A stretch of 5,539 bases of DNA from an uncultured Collinsella sp. (GTDB lineage Bacteria; Actinomycetota; Coriobacteriia; Coriobacteriales; Coriobacteriaceae), in the NCBI GenBank assembly GCA_902478825.1, contig CABSMK010000114.1:1-5539 (forward strand). The letters are read 5' to 3'. Below are positions 1-5,338 of the stretch, piece after piece (positions within the stretch are counted from its first letter, which is position 1; each line of letters begins with the position of its first letter). The notes beneath the pieces were generated by a model. The model did not search any database and was not told the origin of the DNA. It worked only from the letters and a program-made list of their open reading frames with translations. Both the position numbers and the translations under genes were made by a program.

Positions 1-46
1 AGATCTGCGCATGTCTCGTGGGCTCGGAGATGTGTATAAGAGACAG
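1..46 (+). other. Untrimmed Illumina Nextera (P7 side) adapter and index
   Basis: This is library-preparation sequence, not genome. Positions 28-46 are the 19-base Tn5 mosaic end used in Nextera kits (AGATGTGTATAAGAGACAG). Positions 13-27 (GTCTCGTGGGCTCGG) are the rest of the Nextera read-2 adapter. Positions 1-4 (AGAT) match the end of the P7 primer, which leaves 5-12 (CTGCGCAT) as the 8-base i7 index. Its reverse complement ATGCGCAG is, from memory, Nextera XT index N722. Translated, the stretch gives the adapter peptide GLGDVYKRQ that often contaminates predicted proteins. Any reading frame crossing it is artificial. Confidence 0.98.
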
Positions 47-105
47 GCGCTGTACTATGTGTTGGACTTGAATTTGCGCAGGGCCGGAGCCCATGTGCAC
101 GATGA
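47..105 (+). CDS. Possible 3' tail of an unidentified upstream gene
   Basis: One frame is open from the adapter junction to a TGA at 103-105. It would encode AVLCVGLEFAQGRSPCAR before the stop. The stop overlaps the ATG at 102 as ATGA, an arrangement typical of translationally coupled neighbours, which is the only positive evidence. I do not recognise the peptide. Another frame stays open past 260 but lies deep inside xseA and is probably a shadow. With only about 18 codons left of the adapter, this could be chance. Confidence 0.18.
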
Positions 106-1571
106 CGAAAGGGGGCTGCGTGGCAGGCTGGAATCTAACCGGCAATACCGTTTCCGCCGAGTTCGACGGATCGGACGAGCGAGAGCGCAAAGAGCTCAGC
201 GTGAGCCAAGCGGTGGAGATCGCCGCCGGCGCGCTCGATGCCATTCCGCAGCTGAGCGTTTTGGGTGAGGTCACGGGTTTTCGTGGTCCCAATGCCCGAA
301 GCGGCCACTGCTACTTCCAAATCAAGGACGACTCGGCCGCCGTTGACTGCATCATTTGGAAGGGTGCCTATCTCAAGCGCACGTTCGATCTGCGCGACGG
401 TATGCAGGTGAGCTTTAAGGGCAGCTTCAATCTCTATAAGGCTACGGGCCGCATGAGCTTTGTCGCTCGCTCGTTTTCGCTGGCGGGGGAGGGTCTGCTG
501 CGTCAACAAGTGGCGCAACTGGCCGAAAAGCTACGCCGTGAGGGTCTGATGGACGAAGCGCGCAAGCGCCGCATCCCGGTGTTCTGCTCCCGCGTGGCGG
601 TCGTCACCTCGCTTTCGGGTGCCGTAATCGACGACGTCAAGCGCACATTGCGTCGTCGCAACCCGCTCGTCGAGCTCGTCTGCGTGGGTGCCAAGGTACA
701 AGGCGAGGGTGCGCCGACAGAGCTCATTGAGGGCCTGCGCCGCGCCGCTTCCATTACGCCGGCGCCCGACTGTATTTTGTTGGTGCGCGGCGGCGGCTCC
801 TTTGAGGACCTCATGACCTTTAATGACGAGGAGCTTGCCCGCGCGGTGGCGGCTTGTCCCGTGCCCGTGGTGACCGGCATTGGCCATGAGCCCGATACCT
901 CGATTTGCGACATGGTGAGCGACCGTCGCGCCTCCACGCCTACGGCGGCGGCCGAATCGGTGGCGCCGGCTATGACGGAGTTGGCCGATGTGCTCGAGGC
1001 GCGCTATCAACGTCTGGGTGCTGCGATGGCATCGATGATTGGGTCGGCCCAGGTCGACCTGGAGATGCTCGATCAGCGCGGTCGCCGTGCCTGGGATACC
1101 TATACGGCTCGCTTGGGCGATGCGCTCGATGCGGCCGCATGCCGCCCGTGCCTTAATGATCCAACGTTTATGGTTGAGCGTCGCGAGTCCGAGCTTGCCC
1201 TGACGGCCGATCGTCTGTCCGGTGCCATAACGCGTTCGGTCGGGGCCTTCCGTTCCAACTTCGAGCGTCTGCCCGAGCGCTTGATCGCAAGCACCTCGGG
1301 GCTCGATGGCAAGCGCCATGCGCTCACGCTTGCGAGTTCCCGCCTGGAGCATCAGGGGCGCACGATGCTCAACAAGCCAGCATCCGACCTGGGCCGTGCG
1401 GCAGCCTCACTCGATGCCCTGTCACCGCTCAAGGTGCTTGCTCGCGGCTATTCCATCGCGTACAGCGATGATGGTGTGGCCACGAGCGCCAAGACCTTTA
1501 AGCCCGGCGACGCCATCCGCGTGCGCATGGCAGACGGTAACGTTGCGGCAACGGTCGATACGGTCGAGTAG
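93..1571 (+). CDS. xseA: Exodeoxyribonuclease VII large subunit
   Basis: Catalytic subunit of exonuclease VII, a cytoplasmic enzyme that degrades single-stranded DNA from either end to oligonucleotides in DNA repair. It assembles with several copies of XseB. Seen in the 492-residue product: an N-terminal OB-fold region (about 35-130, with GEVTGF at 58-63 and GHCYFQIKDD at 71-80), then the large-subunit catalytic domain with RGGGS at 232-236, GIGHEPD ending at 268 and RASTPTAAAE at 279-288. A helical stretch follows, then the conserved C-terminal LSPLKVLARGYSI from 443. E. coli XseA has about 456 residues; the excess is mostly an N-terminal extension of some 34 residues. The start is uncertain. 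ATG 93 gives the longest form. ATG 102 overlaps a possible upstream stop as ATGA. GTG 120 follows the purine run AAAGGGGG (108-115) and may have the best ribosome binding site. The frame is closed upstream by TGA at 69-71, so the gene is complete. Confidence 0.96.
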   Translation: MCTMTKGGCVAGWNLTGNTVSAEFDGSDERERKELSVSQAVEIAAGALDAIPQLSVLGEVTGFRGPNARSGHCYFQIKDDSAAVDCIIWKGAYLKRTFDLRDGMQVSFKGSFNLYKATGRMSFVARSFSLAGEGLLRQQVAQLAEKLRREGLMDEARKRRIPVFCSRVAVVTSLSGAVIDDVKRTLRRRNPLVELVCVGAKVQGEGAPTELIEGLRRAASITPAPDCILLVRGGGSFEDLMTFNDEELARAVAACPVPVVTGIGHEPDTSICDMVSDRRASTPTAAAESVAPAMTELADVLEARYQRLGAAMASMIGSAQVDLEMLDQRGRRAWDTYTARLGDALDAAACRPCLNDPTFMVERRESELALTADRLSGAITRSVGAFRSNFERLPERLIASTSGLDGKRHALTLASSRLEHQGRTMLNKPASDLGRAAASLDALSPLKVLARGYSIAYSDDGVATSAKTFKPGDAIRVRMADGNVAATVDTVE

Positions 1572-1613
1572 ACCGCGTTTCATAGCGATAAACCTTTAGG
1601 AAAGGAAACAGAT

Positions 1614-1880
1614 ATGGCAGAGAAGACCCCGGTCGAGCAGCTTACGTACAAGCAGGCCTCGCAGGAGCTGGAGCTCATCATCCGCAGCTTGGAGTCGGGT
1701 GATATGGAGCTCGAGGAGTCGCTCGAGAGCTATACCCGCGGCGTCGAGCTCCTCAAGAGCCTGCGCACCCGTCTGTCCGATGCCGAGCAGAAGGTCTCGG
1801 TGCTCCTGAAGGATGTTGACGGCAACGACGTGCTCGCCGACGGCGAAGCCGCCAACACGGACGACAACCTCTCGTTCTAG
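1614..1880 (+). CDS. xseB: Exodeoxyribonuclease VII small subunit
   Basis: Small subunit of exonuclease VII. It forms a helical bundle that binds the long helices of XseA and is needed for activity. The 88-residue product has the family length and signature: LTYKQASQELE near 10-20, LESGDMELEESLESYTRG at 26-43 and AEQKV at 57-61, a predicted antiparallel helical pair. The C-terminal 20 residues are acidic and probably disordered, as is common in this family. A strong Shine-Dalgarno sequence (AGGAAAGGAA, 1598-1607) fixes the ATG start. The gene begins 42 bases after xseA with no terminator or clear promoter between them, so the two subunits are probably made from one transcript. Confidence 0.96.
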   Translation: MAEKTPVEQLTYKQASQELELIIRSLESGDMELEESLESYTRGVELLKSLRTRLSDAEQKVSVLLKDVDGNDVLADGEAANTDDNLSF

Positions 1881-1887
1881 CCATCCC

Positions 1888-1910
1888 GACCAAATATAAT
1901 TACCTTGGTC
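1888..1910 (+). promoter_or_regulatory. Candidate promoter box inside a short dyad before the HIT gene
   Basis: A perfect TATAAT hexamer (1895-1900) lies 29 bases before the chosen HIT start. It sits inside the inverted repeat GACCAA (1888-1893) / TTGGTC (1905-1910). No good -35 hexamer is seen 16-18 bases upstream (1872-1877 reads TCGTTC), so this would be a weak or activator-dependent promoter. The dyad could also be a weak RNA hairpin after xseB, but no U-tract follows it. If the box is used, transcription would begin near 1907, within the right arm, giving a leader of about 20-25 bases. Confidence 0.35.
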
Positions 1911-1916
1911 TGTGAG

Positions 1917-1922
1917 AAAGGA
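1917..1922 (+). promoter_or_regulatory. Ribosome binding site that decides the HIT gene start
   Basis: AAAGGA is 7 bases before ATG 1930. The in-frame GTG at 1912 lies upstream of this site and has only pyrimidine-rich, non-complementary sequence before it. The ATG is therefore the more likely start. Confidence 0.7.
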
Positions 1923-1929
1923 ACCAAAC

Positions 1930-2265
1930 ATGTGCGATTGCATCTTCTGCAAAATTGCCAACCACGAGATCCCCTCGACCGTTGTCTATGAGGACGACCA
2001 GGTCATCGCCTTCGACGACCTCAACCCCCAGGCGCCGGTCCACACGCTCGTGATCCCTAAGAAGCACTACAGCGATATCGCCGATAACGTGCCGGCCGAG
2101 ACCATGGGCGCCATGGCTCACGCCATCCAGGAGGTCGCTAAGGCCAAGGGCTTGGAGGACGGTTTCCGCGTCATCTCCAACAAGGGCGTCAACGCCGGCC
2201 AGACCGTCATGCACTTCCACATGCACGTCCTCGGCGGCAAAAACCTGGGCGAGAACCTCATCTGA
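1930..2265 (+). CDS. HIT family nucleotide phosphohydrolase (Hint-like)
   Basis: A histidine-triad protein, cytoplasmic. The Hint branch binds purine nucleotides and hydrolyses nucleoside phosphoramidates or related AMP conjugates; the physiological substrate in most bacteria is unknown. The 111-residue product starts MCDCIFCKI, the usual N-terminus of bacterial members, with the CxxC pair (Cys4, Cys7) that commonly binds zinc. Other family motifs are FDDLNPQAPVHTLVIPKKH (28-46) and the triad HFHMHVLGG, with His95, His97 and His99. By homology to HINT1 the middle histidine (97) is the nucleophile. The length is normal for the family. A longer form from GTG 1912 (117 residues, MRKEPN added) is in frame but has no ribosome binding site and would precede the conserved N-terminus. 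The gene lies 49 bases after xseB and may be read from that transcript or from its own promoter. A terminator follows. Confidence 0.93.
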   Translation: MCDCIFCKIANHEIPSTVVYEDDQVIAFDDLNPQAPVHTLVIPKKHYSDIADNVPAETMGAMAHAIQEVAKAKGLEDGFRVISNKGVNAGQTVMHFHMHVLGGKNLGENLI

Positions 2266-2325
2266 GGGCGCTTCTTCCTTGCAATGAAACGGAAGCTCAA
2301 GCACCGATAACTTATATATCAACGC

Positions 2326-2361
2326 AATAAACCCGAGCGCGAGGGCGTTTGGGTTTATTAT
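2326..2361 (+). terminator. Rho-independent terminator after the HIT gene
   Basis: AATAAACCCGAGCGC (2326-2340) pairs with GCGTTTGGGTTTATT (2345-2359) over 15 base pairs, including two G-U pairs, with a GAGG tetraloop. The 3' side of the stem is T-rich (TTTATTATT) and the 5' side A-rich, so it could act on both strands. It separates the xse-HIT block from ackA copy 1. It could instead be read as a leader hairpin for ackA copy 1 if a promoter lies in the AT-rich stretch at 2306-2320. Confidence 0.85.
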
Positions 2362-2412
2362 TGAAGCGTATGTAACCTGGCGGCGCCACACCGCCTGTTA
2401 GTAGGGAGACAC

Positions 2413-3591
2413 ATGAACGTTCTGGTCGTCAACGCGGGATCTTCGACCCTTAAGTATCAGGTCATCGACACCAAGTCCCATAAGGTGTCCGCAAAGGGCT
2501 CCTGCGAGCGCGTCTGCTTTACCGGTGGTACCTTCACCCATGCTGCCAATGGCTCCAAGAAGGTGACCGAGAACATCGAGTTCCCCGACCACAAGGTCGC
2601 CATCGAGGTCGTCCTGAAGGACCTTGAGGCCAACGGCGTCAAGATCGAGGGCATCGGCCACCGTATCGTTCAGGGCGGTTGGTACTTTGGTGATTCCTCC
2701 CTCGTCGACGAGGACGTCCTCGCCAAGATTCGCGAGGTCGCCCCGCTGGCGCCGCTGCACAACAACCCCGAGGCCAACGTTATCGAGTACTGCCTGGAGC
2801 AGTATCCCGATCTGCCCAACGTCACGGTCTACGACACCGCTTTCCACTTCAACATGCCCGAGGTCGCCAAGACCTACGCCCTTCCCAAGGATGTTTGCGA
2901 CAAGCTGCACATCCGTAAGTACGGCGCCCACGGCACCAGCTATCGCTACATCTCCAAGAAGGTCGCCGAGATGACCAACGGCGAGGCCCGCAAGGTCGTC
3001 GTGTGCCATATCGGCTCCGGCGCTTCCCTGTGCGCCATCGAGGACGGCAAGTGCATGGACACCACCATGGGCCTCACCCCGCTCGACGGCGTCATGATGG
3101 GCACCCGCTGCGGCTCCATCGACCCGGCTACCGTGTGCTACCTGCAGCGCGAGGGTGGCTACACCTTCGACGAGGTCGACGAGATGATGAACAAGAAGTC
3201 TGGCCTTTTGGCTGTGACCGGTGGCAAGACCAACGACTGCCGCAACGTTGAGGAGCTCGCCGCTGCTGGTGACCCCGAGGCTCAGCTCGCCTTCGATATG
3301 TTCGTCTACAAGATTGCCGCTAAGGCCGCCGAGATGGCCACCTCCATGTGCGGCATGGACACCCTGGTCTTTACCGCCGGCATCGGCGAGCACGCTCCGG
3401 CCGTTCGCGCTGGCGTGGCCGATCGTCTGGCCTTTATGGGCGTCAAGATGGATCACGCCCGTAATGCCCTGCGTGGCGACGGCGCTTGGTGCCTGTCCGC
3501 CAAGGATTCCAAGGTCAAGATCTTTGTCATCCCCACGGATGAGGAGTTCATGATCGCTTCCGACGTCGAGCGCATCGTCAACGGCAAATAA
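2413..3591 (+). CDS. ackA: Acetate kinase, divergent copy 1
   Basis: Acetate kinase family (ASKHA fold); canonical members make ATP and acetate from acetyl phosphate and ADP in the cytoplasm. The 392 residues cover the whole family: NAGSSTLKYQ (7-16), GHRIVQGG (82-89), LHN (115-117), DTAFH (141-145), GAHGTSYRY (171-179), CHIGSGASL (198-206), GTRCGSIDP (230-238), FTAGIGEH (320-327) and IPTDEE (373-378). Against the Methanosarcina thermophila enzyme, Arg84, His116, Asp141, His173 and Arg232 match catalytic Arg91, His123, Asp148, His180 and Arg241. However, Ser12 is Thr, His184 is Tyr177, Asn211 is Ser202, and the usual SGxSxDxRD loop reads TGGKTNDCRN. By hand count it is 55-60% identical to copy 2, which has the canonical residues. 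AGGGAG (2403-2408) sets the start. A small GC hairpin (GGCGG 2379-2383 / CCGCC 2391-2395) lies in the leader. Codon use is strongly biased (AAG, AAC, GTC, CGC), suggesting high expression. Acetate may not be the true or only substrate. Confidence 0.95.
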   Translation: MNVLVVNAGSSTLKYQVIDTKSHKVSAKGSCERVCFTGGTFTHAANGSKKVTENIEFPDHKVAIEVVLKDLEANGVKIEGIGHRIVQGGWYFGDSSLVDEDVLAKIREVAPLAPLHNNPEANVIEYCLEQYPDLPNVTVYDTAFHFNMPEVAKTYALPKDVCDKLHIRKYGAHGTSYRYISKKVAEMTNGEARKVVVCHIGSGASLCAIEDGKCMDTTMGLTPLDGVMMGTRCGSIDPATVCYLQREGGYTFDEVDEMMNKKSGLLAVTGGKTNDCRNVEELAAAGDPEAQLAFDMFVYKIAAKAAEMATSMCGMDTLVFTAGIGEHAPAVRAGVADRLAFMGVKMDHARNALRGDGAWCLSAKDSKVKIFVIPTDEEFMIASDVERIVNGK

Positions 3592-3596
3592 TTGCA

Positions 3597-3639
3597 AGAG
3601 GGGGGGCTGGACGACCGAGTGCCGTTCAGCCCCTCCTTT
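3597..3639 (+). terminator. Hairpin terminator after ackA copy 1
   Basis: It begins six bases after the stop codon. The core stem is GGGGCTG (3603-3609) with CAGCCCC (3627-3633). It extends outward through G-rich 3598-3602 against TCCTT (3634-3638) and inward through GACG (3610-3613) with CGTT (3623-3626), counting G-U pairs. The following U-tract is short (TTT), so efficiency may be moderate. Its position makes ackA copy 1 probably monocistronic. Confidence 0.7.
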
Positions 3640-3669
3640 GCGCTCGCTGGGCGATATTCTGATAGCTAT

Positions 3670-3700
3670 TTATCAAGATATGATAACTTCTTATTAAAAT
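3670..3700 (+). promoter_or_regulatory. Candidate ackA copy 2 promoter with a TTATCA-N5-TGATAA dyad
   Basis: An AT-rich island stands out in otherwise GC-rich DNA. It contains the perfect inverted repeat TTATCAAGATATGATAA (3670-3686). Possible promoter hexamers overlap it: TTATCA (3670-3675) as -35 with TATTAA (3692-3697) at 16 bases or TAAAAT (3695-3700) at 19, or TATGAT (3679-3684) as -10. An adjacent 8-base palindrome ATAGCTAT is at 3662-3669. A dyad covering the core promoter is the usual layout of a repressor operator; the regulator cannot be named from sequence. Confidence 0.4.
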
Positions 3701-3752
3701 GCGGCCGCCTTAAGGGGTCTGCGTCGACCGTATTGCACTGCAAAGGAGTCTC

Positions 3753-4931
3753 ATGAACGTACTTGTTGTCAACGCCGGCAGCTCAAGCCTTAAATATCAG
3801 CTTTTGGATACCGATACCCGCGAGGTTTTCGCCAAGGGCAACTGCGAGCGTATCGGATCGGACATGGGCATCTTCGGCCACTCCGAGAACGGTGGCGCCA
3901 AGCAGACCGAGGAGGTTCCTTTCCCCGATCATCGCTCTGCTATCGCTCGTGTGCTCGAGGAGCTCGAGAAGACCGACTTTACGATTGATGGCATTGGGCA
4001 TCGCATCGTTCAGGGCGGCTGGCACTTCGATGATTCCGCGGTCGTCGACGACGAGGTCATGGCCAAGATTCTCGAGGTAGCCCCCTTGGCTCCGCTGCAC
4101 AACTACGGCGAGGCCGCGGCGATTGAGTATTGCCGTGAGAAGTATCCTGAGCTGCCCAACGTCGCCGTTTTCGACACCTCGTTCCACATGACCATGCCCG
4201 AGGTCGCCTACACCTACGCCCTGCCCAAGGACGTGTGCGACAAGTACCACGTGCGCAAGTACGGCGCGCACGGAACGAGCCACCGCTACGAGTGGATGAT
4301 GGCCAAGGAGATCCTTGGCTCGCGTTGCCACCGCCTGCTCTCGTGCCATTTGGGCAACGGCGCTTCGCTCGCCGCCATCGAGGACGGCGTGTGCCGCGAC
4401 ACCACGATGGGGCTCACGCCGCTTGACGGCCTGATGATGGGAACCCGCTGCGGCTCCATCGACCCGGCTACCGTGTGCTACCTGCAGCGTGAGGGCGGCT
4501 ACAGCTACCAGGAAGTCGACGACATGATGAACAAGCAGTCTGGTCTGCTTGCTATCTCGGGTATCTCCAACGACGCCCGCGACATCCGCACGCGCGCCTC
4601 CGAGGGCGACGAGCGCTGCCTGCTCGCCTTCGATATGTTCGCCTACAAGGCCATGCAGCAGGCCGGCTCCATGATCGCTTCCATGGCGGGCGTGGACACC
4701 ATCACCTTTACCGCCGGCATCGGCGAGAACGACTGGTCGATCCGCAAGGCCTTCTGCGACTGCTTTGAGTGGCTGGGCGTGCGCATCGACAACAACAGGA
4801 ACCGCGAGGCCGTAGGCAACGGTCCTCAGGTCATCAGTGCTGCCGGTTCCGCCGTCACGGTCATGGTCATCCCCACCGACGAGGAATACATGATCGCCCA
4901 CGACGTCGAGCGTCTGACCAAGAACAACTAA
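3753..4931 (+). CDS. ackA: Acetate kinase, canonical copy 2
   Basis: Acetate kinase, catalysing acetyl phosphate + ADP to acetate + ATP, the substrate-level phosphorylation step of fermentative acetate formation; reversible, so it can also activate acetate. The 392 residues are full length. Active-site motifs are intact: NAGSSSLKYQ (7-16, with Ser12), GHRIVQGG (82-89, Arg84), LHN (115-117, His116), DTSFH (141-145, Asp141), GAHGTSHRY (171-179, His173 and His177), CHLGNGASL (198-206, Asn202), GTRCGSIDP (230-238, Arg232), ISGISNDARD (268-277), FTAGIGEN (319-326) and IPTDEE (373-378). Both copies have Gln in GHRIVQGG and Ser in GSIDP where E. coli AckA has His and Asp; I read this as a lineage feature. 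AAAGGAG (3742-3748) precedes the ATG; it overlaps the small palindrome TTGCACTGCAA (3733-3743). A terminator precedes and another follows the gene, so it is probably its own transcription unit. No pta gene lies beside it. This is the better candidate for the housekeeping enzyme. Confidence 0.97.
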   Translation: MNVLVVNAGSSSLKYQLLDTDTREVFAKGNCERIGSDMGIFGHSENGGAKQTEEVPFPDHRSAIARVLEELEKTDFTIDGIGHRIVQGGWHFDDSAVVDDEVMAKILEVAPLAPLHNYGEAAAIEYCREKYPELPNVAVFDTSFHMTMPEVAYTYALPKDVCDKYHVRKYGAHGTSHRYEWMMAKEILGSRCHRLLSCHLGNGASLAAIEDGVCRDTTMGLTPLDGLMMGTRCGSIDPATVCYLQREGGYSYQEVDDMMNKQSGLLAISGISNDARDIRTRASEGDERCLLAFDMFAYKAMQQAGSMIASMAGVDTITFTAGIGENDWSIRKAFCDCFEWLGVRIDNNRNREAVGNGPQVISAAGSAVTVMVIPTDEEYMIAHDVERLTKNN

Positions 4932-4953
4932 CGCGCGCATTTGCAAGTAAACG

Positions 4954-4989
4954 AAAGGCCTCCAGAGCAACAGCTCCGGAGGCCTTTTT
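4954..4989 (+). terminator. Strong rho-independent terminator after ackA copy 2
   Basis: AAAGGCCTCC (4954-4963) pairs with GGAGGCCTTT (4978-4987). One A-C mismatch follows, then GAGC (4965-4968) with GCTC (4973-4976) and an AACA loop. A run of five T (4985-4989) ends the stem. It begins 22 bases after the stop codon. Confidence 0.95.
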
Positions 4990-4990
4990 G

Positions 4991-5176
4991 CTAGCAGGCG
5001 GACGGCGGAAACTCCATCCCATTTCGAGCGCAAATTCTGGGATACGCTTTCCAGTTGAGGCATGTTACGGAAAGTGTGACCCACAATAAAGCATAATTCT
5101 GTCCCACGGTTTCCCAAACAGGCCCCAAGCGGAAGCTGCATCCCACAATCCGCCTCCAAACCGGGACACACTTTCC
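4991..5176. repeat. Three-copy imperfect 62-base tandem repeat of hairpin-forming units
   Basis: Three units of exactly 62 bases (4991-5052, 5053-5114, 5115-5176) align without gaps. About 24 columns are identical in all three and most others agree in two. Each has a 16-base spacer carrying AGGC at positions 6-9 and ending in C. Next comes a left motif such as GGAAGCTGCATCCCAC, 14 central bases, and a right motif such as CTGGGATACGCTTTCC that is roughly its reverse complement. Left motifs start at 5007, 5069 and 5131; right motifs end at 5052, 5114 and 5176. Each 46-base core can fold, with outer GGAAA/TTTCC and inner ATCCCA/TGGGAT in unit 1. The period is not a multiple of three, which argues against coding. 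Identity is scattered rather than in a constant block, which argues against CRISPR. The function is unknown. Confidence 0.85.
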
Positions 5177-5338
5177 GGCGGGCTAGACATCAGACCGCAG
5201 CCAACATTTCGGTCCCAAAGTGACCATATCTGCATCGTTTGACCCTCCAGCAACGGCACTCATCCATTCAGTTTTTCAGCGCCAGCTCGTAGCCAAGCCG
5301 CCGTCCACCCCAGATACCCTGATTGTTACGTGACGGTA

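Noticed and set aside
1..6. BglII site AGATCT at the extreme left end as a cloning junction
   Set aside because: It is fully explained by the end of the P7 primer (AGAT) followed by the first bases of the index.
11..268. An 85-codon frame beginning in the left adapter
   Set aside because: Its first residues are the Nextera adapter translated (GLGDVYKRQ), and the rest is an out-of-frame reading of xseA.
2398..3597. A 399-codon open frame antisense to ackA copy 1
   Set aside because: It mirrors the whole sense gene, has low-complexity Gly/Ala/Val/Asp/Leu content and no family motif. It is explained by strong G/C third-position bias in the sense gene.
3592..3598. TTGCAAG just after both ackA stops (3592 and 4941) and TTGCAA after the HIT gene (2279)
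   Set aside because: Six- and seven-base words at varying distances from the stops, without dyad partners, are weak evidence and may be coincidence.
3701..3728. NotI, AflII and SalI sites close together (GCGGCCGC, CTTAAG, GTCGAC), suggesting a cloning polylinker
   Set aside because: The stretch is continuous with a normal leader and ribosome binding site of ackA copy 2, and no vector sequence flanks it. GC-rich genomes produce such sites by chance.
3783..5171. A 462-codon minus-strand open frame covering ackA copy 2 and part of the repeat array
   Set aside because: The sense strand encodes a clear acetate kinase. The antisense product has no recognisable motif, crosses a strong terminator and begins in the tandem repeats.
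4991..5176. CRISPR array with a 62-base period
   Set aside because: The period is right, but there is no constant 25-36 base repeat. Identical columns are scattered across the unit and the longest run shared by all three copies is about five bases.
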